A stretch of DNA of 43,715 bases. It comes from an uncultured Clostridia bacterium. GTDB taxonomy: Bacteria; Bacillota; Clostridia; Oscillospirales; CAG-272. Positions within the stretch are counted from its first letter, which is position 1; each line of letters starts with the position of its first letter. Shown piece after piece: positions 15,936 to 24,780 of the stretch. The position numbers and the translations under genes were made by a program. Location of the stretch: assembly GCA_946407735.1 (NCBI GenBank), contig CAMJPL010000026.1, positions 1-43,715 on the forward strand, in the 5' to 3' direction. A model generated the notes under the pieces. The model had not been told where the DNA came from. It was given only the letters and a program-made list of their open reading frames with translations, and did not search any database.

Positions 15936-17435
15936 TCACTCCGAACGCTTCTTTCCCTTTTCGAGGCGGTTGAAGACGGTCTTGTGCGCGACATGCTCGA
16001 AGAGGTCGATGTCGGCCTCGCGGAGCAGCGATTCGAGCTCCTCGTCGCCCATGACGGTCGTACGGCCGCCGGCGTACTCCTCGTCGATCTTCCTGCGCAT
16101 GATCTCGATGGTCGGGTGATGCTTGTCGACGGCGTCGTCGGTGCCGCTGAGCTTATAGAAGCTGTTGAGCCAGTGCGCTATGCCGGCGAGACCGGAATGG
16201 CTGTCGACGGCCACGAGCGGCGGACGCCCGAGCAGCTTCCCGGTGTCGAAGATGTTGTAGATCTCCTCGTTTTTCAGCAGCCCGTCGGCGTGGACGCCGG
16301 CGCGCGTCACGTTGAAGTTGCGCCCGACGAACGGGGTGCGTACCGGGATCTCGTAGCCGATCTCGTTCTCGAAATACTCGGCGATCTCGGTGATGACCTT
16401 CGTATCCATACCGTCGAGCGTACCGCGCAGCGAGGCGTATTCGATGACCATCGCCTCGAGCGGGCAGTTGCCGGTCCTCTCCCCGATGCCGAGCATCGAG
16501 CAGTTCACGCCGGACGCGCCGTAGAGCCAGGCGGTCGAGGCGTTCGTCACGACCTTGTAGAAGTCGTTGTGACCGTGCCATTCGAGCATCGAGCTGTCGA
16601 TCCCGGCGTAATGCTGCAGACCGTAGATGATGCCGGGCACCGAGCGCGGGAGCGCCGCGCCGGGATATGTAACGCCGAAGCCCATCGTGTCGCAGGCGCG
16701 GACTCGTATCGGCATCCCGGCCCTCAGCCCCGCCTCGTTCAGGGCGGAGGCGAGCGGCAGGACGAAGCCGTAGAAGTCGGCCCTCGTTATGTCCTCGAAG
16801 TGGCAGCGCGGACGGATGCCGTACTCAAGGATCTTCTCTATCACGCCGACGTACTTGTCGAGCGCCTGCTGACGCGTGAGCCCCATCTTCTTGTAGATGT
16901 GGTAATCGGAGCAGGATACGAGGACGCCGGTCTCCTTTATGCCGAGGCTCTTTACGAGCTGGAAGTCCTTTTCGCTCGCGCGGATCCACGTCGTCACCTC
17001 CGGGAAATCATACCCGAGCGACAGGCATTCCTCGACGGCGCGGCGGTCCTTGTCGGTGTAGACGAAGAACTCGCTCTGGCGGATCTTGCCGTTCGGGCCG
17101 CCGAGCTTGTGGAGCAGCTTGTAAAGGTGAACGATCTGTTCCACGTTGAAGGGAGACGTCGACTGCTGCCCGTCGCGGAAGGTGGTGTCGGTTATCCAGA
17201 TCTCCTGCGGCATGTTCGTCGGCACGAAGCGGTGGTTGAAGCTGACCTTCGGCACGCTCTCGTAATCGAACAGATAGCGGTAAAGGTTCGGCTCGCTCCG
17301 CTCCTGAAGCTGGAATTTGTACGCCGCCTGCTCGAGCAGATGGGTGCTGCCGGAGTATTCGAGCTCGTGATCGCCCGTCATTATATGCGGCTTCGGCTCG
17401 CCGTCTTCCGGTATATTCTTTATCTCGTCCGCCAT
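15936..17435 (-). CDS. isopropylmalate/homocitrate synthase family enzyme, candidate Re-citrate synthase
   Basis: 499 residues of the HMGL-like Claisen-condensing TIM-barrel family. The motifs are WITDTTFRDGQQS (catalytic and metal Asp at the first strand), RCHFEDITRAD, RACDTMGFG and EWHGHNDF (HxH metal site). The long N-terminal extension with PNLYRYLFDYESVPKV and the phrase GPNGKIRQSEFF mark a clostridial clade distinct from true LeuA. From memory that clade is close to the oxygen-sensitive Re-citrate synthase of Clostridium kluyveri and syntrophs. No leuB/C/D or aconitase lies nearby. A TTG at 17456 could start it seven codons earlier, but the ATG at 17435 has AAAAGGA upstream. A methylated-product role such as citramalate synthase is the alternative. 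Confidence 0.8.
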   Translation of the reverse strand: MADEIKNIPEDGEPKPHIMTGDHELEYSGSTHLLEQAAYKFQLQERSEPNLYRYLFDYESVPKVSFNHRFVPTNMPQEIWITDTTFRDGQQSTSPFNVEQIVHLYKLLHKLGGPNGKIRQSEFFVYTDKDRRAVEECLSLGYDFPEVTTWIRASEKDFQLVKSLGIKETGVLVSCSDYHIYKKMGLTRQQALDKYVGVIEKILEYGIRPRCHFEDITRADFYGFVLPLASALNEAGLRAGMPIRVRACDTMGFGVTYPGAALPRSVPGIIYGLQHYAGIDSSMLEWHGHNDFYKVVTNASTAWLYGASGVNCSMLGIGERTGNCPLEAMVIEYASLRGTLDGMDTKVITEIAEYFENEIGYEIPVRTPFVGRNFNVTRAGVHADGLLKNEEIYNIFDTGKLLGRPPLVAVDSHSGLAGIAHWLNSFYKLSGTDDAVDKHHPTIEIMRRKIDEEYAGGRTTVMGDEELESLLREADIDLFEHVAHKTVFNRLEKGKKRSE

Positions 17436-17496
17436 GGCTGGAATTGTCCTTTTCAAAAGAATGGTATGTTTTTATACTTTAATGCGTTATATGATA

Positions 17497-17502
17497 ATTA
17501 TA
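17497..17502 (-). promoter_or_regulatory. extended -10 promoter of the citrate/isopropylmalate-synthase-like gene
   Basis: TATAAT on the minus strand preceded by TGG (extended -10), about 60 bp upstream of the start codon. No good -35 is seen at 17 bp. The rest of 17503-17766 holds only a small palindrome (17619-17633) and otherwise nothing recognisable. Confidence 0.55.
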
Positions 17503-17766
17503 CCATATATTTTTTAACAATGCCTGTCCGAGAATGTGAATCGCCTGTGATATACGCAGAAAGTTTTCACGATAATAATGAATGATATATGACGGATTTG
17601 CGAGAGAATGGTATATTGGCATAGCTGCTATGCGATTATGATATATCGGGAGCGTCCGCTGTGATCGGTCCGATGCTGTTTTCGGACAGACAATGAAATA
17701 TCTGTTTTCTTTGTCAGTATAGCTTTTGAAAAATGGCGGGGAGTGCGGCGCCTTTGCCGCGCAAAT

Positions 17767-17815
17767 GGGAGGGGAAAAACTTTTCCCCTCCCCGGCTTTG
17801 GATTATTTTGAGAAC
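17767..17815 (-). repeat. dispersed hairpin element, diverged copy G / terminator of the glycosyltransferase gene
   Basis: A 12-bp perfect stem (17767-17778/17781-17792), preceded on the minus strand by a sequence resembling the family left arm (AAAATAATCCAAAGCC). It starts a few bases after the stop codon at 17820, in the same orientation as that gene. Confidence 0.6.
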
Positions 17816-17819
17816 AGTC

Positions 17820-18926
17820 TCATCCCATCCGGCTTATGTAATCGCAGAGATCTGACGTCGAGTTCGGCTTGCGGATCAGGTCGATGCTCTCCCGCATGAG
17901 ACGGCGGCGCTCCGGGAAGTCGATGACACCGTGCACGGCGTCGTCGAGGCTGAACGTCTCGGTGACGAGCATCGCGGCTCCGGCGTTGAGAAGGAACTCG
18001 GTGTTGCGCTCCTCCTGACCGGGGATAGGGTTGTCGATGATGATCGGCAGGCGGGAGGCGAGCGCCTCCGATGTGGTGAGACCGCCGGGCTTCGTGATGA
18101 TGAAGTCCGCCGCCGCCATGTATTTGTAGACGTCCGACGTGAAGCCGAGGATGACGAAATCCTTTTTCAGCTTCATGCGGCTGAGCTTCTTCACCGCCTG
18201 CTCGTTCCGCCCGCATATGACGACCGTCGTGAGATCGCAGGAGGACGAGTCTATCGTCCTGACGCTCTTTTCTATGTTGCCGTAGCCCATGCTGCCGCTC
18301 ATGTAGAGCGCGATCGGCCGCTCGGATGGGAGACCGAGCGCCTTCCTCGCCTCGTCCCTGCCGGGAAGGGAGGCGAACTTCGGGTCTATCGGTATGCCGA
18401 TGGGCAGGATCTGATCGGGGCGGAAGCCCTTTTTCAGCGCTTTATCGTTAAGATACTCGCACGCCGTGACGATGTAGTCGAACCTCAGCGCCTCCTCCCA
18501 GTATGGATGGAAGTCGAAATCGGTCAGTATCGCGACCATTCTCGCCCGCGTCTCGCCGAGCTGTTTCAAGGCGTCGATCATTATGCCGGGGAAGATGTGG
18601 GTGCAGACTATGACGTCGGGATCGAAGCCGTCGATATAGCCGCGCAGCTTCTGCGCCATCGCCATGCTTGTCAGGCGGGTCGGCGACATCGTGTACGAGT
18701 TCGAGCGGCGTTTCTCGAGCTGGCGGTAGACGGTGCGGTAGGCCGATTTCAGGTCGATCGTGACCTCGTAGCCCTTCGAGACCGTCTCTCCGAGCAGCTT
18801 TGAGAGATAGTAAAAGACGTCGAGTATCTCGCAGGTTATCCCCCTCTGCTCGAGGCCTCTTTTGACGGCCCTCGCCGTCGAGTTATGCCCTCCCCCGGCC
18901 GATATCGTAAGTATGAGCGCTTTCAT
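17820..18926 (-). CDS. MGDG-synthase-type glycosyltransferase (GT28-like)
   Basis: 368 residues with the GT-B fold of the UgtP / MGDG synthase family. The N-terminal glycine-rich motif is ISAGGGHNSTARAV, typical of diacylglycerol glycosyltransferases. VCTHIFPG and AILTDFDFHPYW are family motifs in the N-domain. The C-terminal UDP-sugar site is FIITKPGGLTTSEAL, followed by NPIPGQEERN. It probably adds glucose or galactose to diacylglycerol at the inner membrane face, making glycolipids or lipoteichoic acid anchors. It has its own promoter and terminator-like element, so it is likely monocistronic. An alternative is a peptidoglycan-type GlcNAc transfer as in MurG, but the motif set fits MGDG synthase better. 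Confidence 0.88.
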   Translation of the reverse strand: MKALILTISAGGGHNSTARAVKRGLEQRGITCEILDVFYYLSKLLGETVSKGYEVTIDLKSAYRTVYRQLEKRRSNSYTMSPTRLTSMAMAQKLRGYIDGFDPDVIVCTHIFPGIMIDALKQLGETRARMVAILTDFDFHPYWEEALRFDYIVTACEYLNDKALKKGFRPDQILPIGIPIDPKFASLPGRDEARKALGLPSERPIALYMSGSMGYGNIEKSVRTIDSSSCDLTTVVICGRNEQAVKKLSRMKLKKDFVILGFTSDVYKYMAAADFIITKPGGLTTSEALASRLPIIIDNPIPGQEERNTEFLLNAGAAMLVTETFSLDDAVHGVIDFPERRRLMRESIDLIRKPNSTSDLCDYISRMG

Positions 18927-18973
18927 TGTCAGTTTATTCCTTGTGTGATTTGTGGCAGTCGTTTACATCAATA

Positions 18974-19002
18974 ATTATATCACATACAGCCGCGATTGTC
19001 AA
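18974..19002 (-). promoter_or_regulatory. sigma-A promoter of the glycosyltransferase gene
   Basis: Minus-strand TTGACA (19002-18997), 17-bp spacer, TATAAT (18979-18974), 48 bp before the start codon. Consensus at both hexamers. Confidence 0.85.
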
Positions 19003-19061
19003 TCCGTTTCGCTCCGATTTGGCTCTCGCCGCGCCTGTGCGATAATTTACAATATACGTCA

Positions 19062-19090
19062 TGGACAAAGCTGCCGTATCGGTGTATAAT
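19062..19090 (+). promoter_or_regulatory. sigma-A promoter of the beta-propeller gene
   Basis: TGGACA (19062-19067), 17-bp spacer, TATAAT (19085-19090), 47 bp before the ATG at 19138. It is divergent from the glycosyltransferase promoter. Confidence 0.75.
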
Positions 19091-19137
19091 ATTTTCAGCA
19101 GATCTCCGGACGCTGACCGAAAGGACGGTAAGATACC

Positions 19138-20280
19138 ATGACGCGTGAGATCATTATAAGCGGCTCCGAGATAGAAAACCCTGCGGCGGTGATATCCGCC
19201 GACGTGTCGGACTGTGTGAGGGAAAAGGGAGACGCCTTCGCCGATGAGATCGAGGAGAAGCATATCTCCGACTTCGAGAAGCCGGGCGACAGGATGGTGC
19301 ACGTGTCGACCTTCGCCGTCGCCGGCGGAACGATATACATGACCTACTACGCCAACACCGACACCGAGGCCGAGGACCCCAACTTCCAGCGCGCGAGACT
19401 TGTATACTGCCCCGCGGACAGGCCGGAGGAGAAGACATATCTCGACGTTCAGGCCGTCGGCGACGTCTTTGACGGACGGCGCGTAAACATGGTCTACGAC
19501 ACCATCCTCGCCCGCAGCGGCGAAGACGAGCTGACGGTGATGTGGACGGCGAAGCTGGACGATATGTATTACCGGCTGTACCGCCCGTTCTCGATATCGG
19601 GGAAGACGCTCGGCGATATCGGCGTAAACCGCTTCGGCTGCGGCGGCGTATGGGACGATTTCAGCACCGGGGGGATAAAAAACGTCCTCTCGGAGAACGG
19701 CGTCGGGATAAAGACGATGTACAGCGACATCGGCATCATGCAGAAGTTCACCTCACGGATCGAAAACGGGGAAAGACGGTTTTACACCGGCGCGTACAGC
19801 GGAGATTTCAACTGCCTGATCAGGAGCCGCGATTTCAGAAGCTGGGAATACGTCTCGCAGCCCGATTTCCCGAATATGTCGAAATGGGAGAACGCCGTCT
19901 ATCTGCTCGGGAGCAAATGCTTCTATTTCGTCCGCCAGCACGACGAGACCGGGTACGGCTTCCTTACCTCCTATGACCTTGAGAAGAAGACATGGGACAG
20001 GCCGGTGCTCGTCGAAGACAGCCAGTCGAGGGGCGATTTCATTTATTATAAAGGCGGGCTGTACCTCTTCCACGCGCCGATCGACCGCGAGCACATCGGG
20101 ATAATAAAGGTCGGCACCGATGATCTCGCCGCCAGCCGCCCGATCCTGCAGGCGAAGATGAAATCGAGCTGCTTTTACCCGTTCGTCCAGTATTTTGATG
20201 ACGAAGCCCTCGCCATGTCCTACACCGTCGCGAGAAAGCACATCCGCCTCGCGGGGTTCGATATGGACAGATATATCTGA
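19138..20280 (+). CDS. putative beta-propeller protein (glycosidase/sialidase-like fold), unknown function
   Basis: 380 residues, cytoplasmic (no signal peptide). I do not recognise a specific family. Several blade-like repeats of the type YYA-x-RARLVYCP, FYTGAYSGDFNCLIRSRDFRSWEYVSQPDF and FLTSYDLEKKTWDRPVLVEDS resemble the sialidase / GH43-GH32 five- or six-bladed propellers. RSRDFRSWEYV is reminiscent of the S-x-D-x-x-x-W motif in such folds. Catalytic residues cannot be assigned with confidence. AAGGA 14 nt upstream is a plausible ribosome binding site. It has its own promoter and stands alone between the glycosyltransferase and nrdD. Confidence 0.65.
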   Translation: MTREIIISGSEIENPAAVISADVSDCVREKGDAFADEIEEKHISDFEKPGDRMVHVSTFAVAGGTIYMTYYANTDTEAEDPNFQRARLVYCPADRPEEKTYLDVQAVGDVFDGRRVNMVYDTILARSGEDELTVMWTAKLDDMYYRLYRPFSISGKTLGDIGVNRFGCGGVWDDFSTGGIKNVLSENGVGIKTMYSDIGIMQKFTSRIENGERRFYTGAYSGDFNCLIRSRDFRSWEYVSQPDFPNMSKWENAVYLLGSKCFYFVRQHDETGYGFLTSYDLEKKTWDRPVLVEDSQSRGDFIYYKGGLYLFHAPIDREHIGIIKVGTDDLAASRPILQAKMKSSCFYPFVQYFDDEALAMSYTVARKHIRLAGFDMDRYI

Positions 20281-20477
20281 CGCCGGTCTTCGTCGGCGGA
20301 AGGGAAGATTTTACCCGCCGCCGAGTGATATCCGGCTGAATGTAACAGAATTTCGGCAGATTGCGGCGGGATCCGGCCGTTGTTTATAAATTGTCCGCCG
20401 CCCGCTTCGGGGATTTTCGCCCGTCAGGCGGGCTGAAAGGCGGGCAAAACAGCATAGGTGTATATATTGCACAACTT

Positions 20478-20507
20478 GTCGGCATATTTTTTGTTAAATA
20501 TGCCGAC
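20478..20507. promoter_or_regulatory. 12-bp perfect inverted repeat upstream of nrdD
   Basis: Arms GTCGGCATATTT (20478-20489) and AAATATGCCGAC (20496-20507) with a 6-nt spacer. It abuts the -35 hexamer of the nrdD promoter, a typical operator position. It is also followed by TTGATTTTTT and could terminate read-through from upstream. Between 20281 and 20477 nothing gene-like is visible. Confidence 0.7.
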
Positions 20508-20536
20508 TTGATTTTTTCGCGAATATGAGGTATAAT
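20508..20536 (+). promoter_or_regulatory. sigma-A promoter of nrdD
   Basis: TTGATT (20508-20513), 17-bp spacer, TATAAT (20531-20536). It predicts a leader of about 125 nt that contains the two NrdR-like boxes. Confidence 0.8.
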
Positions 20537-20558
20537 AGTACTCGCTGATTACGGCAGA

Positions 20559-20604
20559 CCACAATATCTGGTATTGATCAAAAATCGGTATCAAGATAGG
20601 GTGC
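20559..20604. promoter_or_regulatory. pair of NrdR-like boxes upstream of nrdD
   Basis: Two 16-bp sites, 20559-20574 (CCACAATATCTGGTAT) and 20589-20604 (TATCAAGATAGGGTGC), resemble the NrdR consensus ACACwAtATaTwGtGt. Their starts are 30 bp apart, close to three helical turns, which is the usual paired arrangement. They sit just downstream of the predicted transcription start, where a repressor would block nrdD transcription. The second site is weaker than the first. Confidence 0.65.
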
Positions 20605-20669
20605 GTTTTTTTGCTGTTATTTTACACTATGACATAATAATAACGCAGACAGCATAACGGGGATCTGAA

Positions 20670-23012
20670 ATGCTTACAAAAATAATCAAGCGCGACGGCC
20701 GCGAGGTGCCGTTCAACGTCGAGAAGATCGCCCAGGCGATCTATAAAGCCGCTCAGGCCATAGGCGGCAAGAATTACGACACCGCCCTGTCTCTCGCCTT
20801 CCAGGTCGAGGAGAGGGTCGACAAGATGATGGAGCCGGGACAGTTCCCGAGCGTCGAGCAGATACAGGACGTCGTCGAGAAGGTGCTCATCGACAACGGC
20901 CACGCCGCCACGGCGAAGGAGTATATCCTCTACCGCGCCGAGCGCAGCCGTATCCGCGAGATGGACACCCAGCTGATGAAGACCTACGAGGGCCTCACCT
21001 TCAAGGCCGCCAAGGACAACGACATCAAGCGCGAGAACGCCAACATCGACGGCGACACCGCCATGGGCACCATGCTCCGCTACGGCTCCGAAGGCGCGAA
21101 GATGTTCAACGAGCTGTACATCCTCGACCCGAAGGTCGCCAAGGCCCATCACGACGGCGACATCCACATCCACGATTTCGACTTCTACACCCTGACCACC
21201 ACCTGCACCCAGATCGACATCGAGAAGCTCTTCAAGGGCGGCTTCTCCACCGGTCACGGACATCTGCGCGAGCCGCAGGACATCGCCTCCTACTCGGCGC
21301 TCTGCTGCATCGCCATCCAGTCCAACCAGAACGATCAGCACGGCGGTCAGTCGATCCCGAACTTCGACTACGGCATGGCTCCCGGCGTGCGCAAGACGTA
21401 CAGACGCCACTTCCGCAACAATCTCGCCAAGGCTCTCGATCTCATCGTCGGCAGGGACAAATTCGACACCGAGATGAAGGAGGCCGCGCAGGACATCATC
21501 GACGCTGCCGGCGAGCCGACCTACGGCGACAACGCCGCCTTCCGCGAGAAGCTGACGAAGGAGCTCACCGATAGATTCGGCGCCGATACCGCCGCCAAGC
21601 TCGCCGAGTTCACCTTCAGGTATTCCGCCGAGGAGACCGAGCGCAGCACTTATCAGGCGATGGAGGCCCTGATCCACAACCTCAACACGATGCACAGCCG
21701 CGCCGGAGCGCAGATCCCCTTCTCATCGCTCAACTACGGCACCGACACGTCGCCCGAGGGACGCCTCGTCACCCGCAAGCTGCTCGAGGCGACCGACGCC
21801 GGACTCGGCTTCGGCGAGACTCCGATCTTCCCGATCCAGATATTCAAGATGCGCGACGGCGTGAACGCCAATCCCGGCGACCCGAACTACGATCTGTTCA
21901 AGCTCGCCTGCAAGGTCAGCGCCAAGCGTCTCTTCCCGAACTTCAGCTTCCTCGACGCCCCCTTCAACAAGATGTTCTACAAGGAGGGCGACCACAACAC
22001 CGAGGTCGCTTACATGGGATGCCGCACCCGCGTCATCTCCAACGCCTACGATCCCGAGCGTCAGGTCACGGCGGGCAGAGGAAACCTTTCCTTCACGTCG
22101 ATCAACCTGCCGCGTCTCGCCATCGAGGCGGGCGGAAACGTCAACCGCTTCTTCGATTCGCTCGACGCGATGGTGCAGCTCGTCATCGACCAGCTGCTGG
22201 CGAGATACAGGGTCATCGCCGACAAGAAGGTCCGCAACTTCCCGTTCCTCATGGGCGAGGGCATCTGGCTCGATTCCGACAAGCTTGGCCCCGACGACAG
22301 AGTCGGCGAGGTATTAAAGCACGGCACGCTCACCGTCGGCTTCATAGGTCTGGCCGAGTGCCTCAAGGCGCTCGTCGGCAAGCATCACGGCGAGTCCGAC
22401 GACTCCCAGAACCTCGGTCTTGAGATAATCGGCTTCATGCGCAAGCGCACCGACGAGGCGACGAAGAAGTACGGCATGAACTTCTCGCTCATCGCCACGC
22501 CCGCCGAGGGACTTTCCGGCCGCTTCGTCCGCATCGACCGCGAGAAGTACGGCTCCATCCCCGGCGTCACCGACCGCGCCTACTACACCAACTCCTTCCA
22601 TATCCCGGTCTACTTCCCGATCTCGGCCCACGAGAAGATACAGAAGGAGGCTCCGTATCACGCCCTGACCAACGGCGGCCATATCACCTATGTCGAGCTC
22701 GACGGCAACCCGGAGGACAACCTCCAGGCCTTCGAGGACATCGTCCGCGACATGAAGGACTCCGGCATCGGCTACGGCTCGATCAACCATCCGGTCGACC
22801 GCGACCCGGTCTGCGGCTATACCGGCCTCATCGGCAACCGCTGCCCGCACTGCGGACGCACCGAGGATGACGGCAACGGCAAATTCGAGCGCATCCGCCG
22901 CATAACCGGCTATCTCGTCGGCACCGTCGACAAGTGGAACGACGCCAAGCGCGCCGAGCTGGGCGACAGAGTGAAGCACAGCGTGAGATCCGAGATTGAG
23001 CATATAGAGTAA
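20670..23012 (+). CDS. nrdD: anaerobic ribonucleoside-triphosphate reductase (class III)
   Basis: 780 residues, full length for class III. The N-terminal ATP-cone (IIKRDGREVPFNVEKI, about residues 1-95) gives allosteric activity control. The catalytic barrel contains HIHDFDFY and LNYGTDTS. The C-terminal zinc-site cysteines (C715, C725, C728 in DPVCGYTGLIGNRCPHCGR) precede the glycyl radical motif RRITGYLVG, with Gly747 as the radical site. It reduces ribonucleotides to deoxyribonucleotides under strict anoxia with formate or a thiol as reductant. GGGGATCTGAA precedes the ATG. The activating radical-SAM enzyme NrdG, often encoded next door, is absent from this window. Confidence 0.97.
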   Translation: MLTKIIKRDGREVPFNVEKIAQAIYKAAQAIGGKNYDTALSLAFQVEERVDKMMEPGQFPSVEQIQDVVEKVLIDNGHAATAKEYILYRAERSRIREMDTQLMKTYEGLTFKAAKDNDIKRENANIDGDTAMGTMLRYGSEGAKMFNELYILDPKVAKAHHDGDIHIHDFDFYTLTTTCTQIDIEKLFKGGFSTGHGHLREPQDIASYSALCCIAIQSNQNDQHGGQSIPNFDYGMAPGVRKTYRRHFRNNLAKALDLIVGRDKFDTEMKEAAQDIIDAAGEPTYGDNAAFREKLTKELTDRFGADTAAKLAEFTFRYSAEETERSTYQAMEALIHNLNTMHSRAGAQIPFSSLNYGTDTSPEGRLVTRKLLEATDAGLGFGETPIFPIQIFKMRDGVNANPGDPNYDLFKLACKVSAKRLFPNFSFLDAPFNKMFYKEGDHNTEVAYMGCRTRVISNAYDPERQVTAGRGNLSFTSINLPRLAIEAGGNVNRFFDSLDAMVQLVIDQLLARYRVIADKKVRNFPFLMGEGIWLDSDKLGPDDRVGEVLKHGTLTVGFIGLAECLKALVGKHHGESDDSQNLGLEIIGFMRKRTDEATKKYGMNFSLIATPAEGLSGRFVRIDREKYGSIPGVTDRAYYTNSFHIPVYFPISAHEKIQKEAPYHALTNGGHITYVELDGNPEDNLQAFEDIVRDMKDSGIGYGSINHPVDRDPVCGYTGLIGNRCPHCGRTEDDGNGKFERIRRITGYLVGTVDKWNDAKRAELGDRVKHSVRSEIEHIE

Positions 23013-23032
23013 AACGAAATAAACAACTAATA

Positions 23033-23109
23033 TGGGGGGAAGGGAACCGCTTTTTGAAAAAAGCGGTTCCCTTCCCCCCATACCCCCTAACCTTCCGCAA
23101 AAATCTTCA
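23033..23109 (-). repeat. dispersed hairpin element, copy D (between convergent genes)
   Basis: A perfect stem with 23-bp arms (23033-23055 and 23058-23080) and a 2-nt centre. Read on the minus strand, it is preceded by the left arm AAGATTTTTGCGGAAGG. It separates the 3' ends of nrdD and the solute-binding protein gene and would act as a strong terminator. Confidence 0.85.
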
Positions 23110-23178
23110 GTACAAAGAGTATTATAAAAGACAGGCGGCGCGATAAAGCGCCGCCTTTGTGTATTTTTCCGGACCGAT

Positions 23179-24642
23179 TTACGCGTTCTCGGCTTCCATT
23201 ATCTTGTCGTACAGCTTTGTCAGCGCCTTGTCGACGCCCTTCAGGGCCTTCTCGTAATGCGAAGCTATGTTGTCCTTCTTTTCCGGCATAAGCTCGTAGA
23301 AGCAGTAGAAGATCTTGTGGAAGCTGCTGTCGAAGCCGAGGTAGGAGGCTCCGATGTCGCAGACCTTCACGCTGTTGACCAGATCCAGCATCTCGAGCGA
23401 CTCGACGTCGCGGGTGGACTTGCCGCGGATCAGCACCTCGTTGTACGCCGTCTGCAGCTCGGTGCTCTTGTAGCAGTACTGCTCGAGGCAGGCACCGGTG
23501 AGCTCGGGATCGGTTATCGTCGTCGGCACGCAGACGAAGCACGGCCAGCAGTAGGAGTAGTAGCTCTCCTGCTCCTCGTTGTACTTGAAGCCGGGGATGA
23601 CGCCGAAGTCGACCTCGTACTCGCGCATCCCGGCGATGCCGCTGACGGTGGAGAGGGTGTAGAGCGCCAGATCCTCCTCGAAGCCCTGATTGTTCTCGGA
23701 GTAGAAGCGGAAGTAGCCGTTGCTGACGCTGGGGTCGAGGAAGTATTTGTAGGTCTTGTTGAAGATGTCGACGATCTTGTCGCTCCAGTAGACGAGCTCT
23801 ATCCCGTTCTCGCCCATCTTCGTGCAGTGCTCGCCGCAGAAGAAGGGGATGTCGCAGGTGCGCTCGGTGAGGTCGCCGGTGTAGCCGGTCTGATCATATC
23901 TGTCGATGACGCCGTCGCCGTTGATGTCGAGCGTGACGGACGAGGCGTACTCGATGAACCGGTCGTATGTCCACAGACCGTCGCGGACGAGCTGATAGTG
24001 ATCCGGCAGGCCGAAATCCTTCGCTATCCGCTTGTTGAAGAAGGCGAGCGTGGAGCCCTGCAGCAGAAGGTCCCCGGCGACGTAATGCAGACGGCTGCCG
24101 ATCTGGAAGCTCTTCATCATGTCGAGATCCCACCACGGCGCCTCGAGGTCGATATGCGGCAGGTCGTATATGTTGTACAGCGCTCCCGCCGTCGCGTAGT
24201 CGCTTATGCCGTAGATGCAGTGGGTGTAGACGATCTGATAGGCGTCGTCGCCGGCCTGGACCGACTTCTTCACCACGTTGTGGGTCTCGGCGTCGGTGCT
24301 CCAGGTCCACGCCATCTTGACGTTCAGCGAGTTCTCGAGATCGACCATGCGGTTGTACGCCGCGTCGTTCACGATGTCGCCGTCGAGCTCCTCGGCGTAC
24401 TGATAGCGGTGAGTGCCCCACTCCGGCGAGATGAAGGAGATAGTCTTCCCGCCGAAATCGAGCGACGAGGTGTCAAGGTGCGGGTATTCCGGCTCTGTCG
24501 TTTCGGTCACGGCCTCGGTATCGGCCTGAGGCGCCGCCTGGCCGCCGACCGCCTGCGGCGAAGAAGCGCTCTCGCCGCATCCGGCGAGCAGCATTGCCGC
24601 CAGCATCATTGCGGCGGTGATTTTCAGTTTTATTTCTTTCAT
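23179..24642 (-). CDS. extracellular solute-binding lipoprotein (ABC type), paralogue 2
   Basis: A 487-residue lipoprotein. The signal peptide ends MLLAGC, with the lipidated cysteine at 22, followed by an Ala/Gln/Thr/Glu-rich linker. Lobed binding-protein features match the other two paralogues (DIVNDAAYNRM, AYQIVYTHCIYG, APWWDLDM, AFFNKRIAKDF, LWTYDRFIEYA). The EF-hand-like loop DINGDGVIDRYD is in the same place. Start 24642 is chosen because AGGAGG lies 7 nt upstream; the in-frame ATG at 24657 overlaps that site. It has its own promoter (24676-24704) and no adjacent permease genes. Probably binds an oligosaccharide or similar solute outside the membrane. Confidence 0.88.
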   Translation of the reverse strand: MKEIKLKITAAMMLAAMLLAGCGESASSPQAVGGQAAPQADTEAVTETTEPEYPHLDTSSLDFGGKTISFISPEWGTHRYQYAEELDGDIVNDAAYNRMVDLENSLNVKMAWTWSTDAETHNVVKKSVQAGDDAYQIVYTHCIYGISDYATAGALYNIYDLPHIDLEAPWWDLDMMKSFQIGSRLHYVAGDLLLQGSTLAFFNKRIAKDFGLPDHYQLVRDGLWTYDRFIEYASSVTLDINGDGVIDRYDQTGYTGDLTERTCDIPFFCGEHCTKMGENGIELVYWSDKIVDIFNKTYKYFLDPSVSNGYFRFYSENNQGFEEDLALYTLSTVSGIAGMREYEVDFGVIPGFKYNEEQESYYSYCWPCFVCVPTTITDPELTGACLEQYCYKSTELQTAYNEVLIRGKSTRDVESLEMLDLVNSVKVCDIGASYLGFDSSFHKIFYCFYELMPEKKDNIASHYEKALKGVDKALTKLYDKIMEAENA

Positions 24643-24675
24643 CGTGATCCTCCTCAAGTATATGCCGTTTATATA

Positions 24676-24704
24676 ATATTACCATAAAACGGGGGATATG
24701 TCAA
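24676..24704 (-). promoter_or_regulatory. sigma-A promoter of solute-binding protein 2
   Basis: Minus-strand TTGACA (24704-24699), 17-bp spacer, TAATAT (24681-24676), 34 bp before the start codon. Confidence 0.75.
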
Positions 24705-24780
24705 GCGGATTTGTGGTAATCGGCTGATAAACTCTGCCGCAGACAGGCACAGGCATTTTTTCGGAAAATGGTGTCGCATG

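Noticed and set aside
20478..20604. nrdD leader considered as a cobalamin or other riboswitch
   Set aside because: No conserved riboswitch core was recognised. The region is better explained by a promoter, a palindrome and NrdR-like sites.
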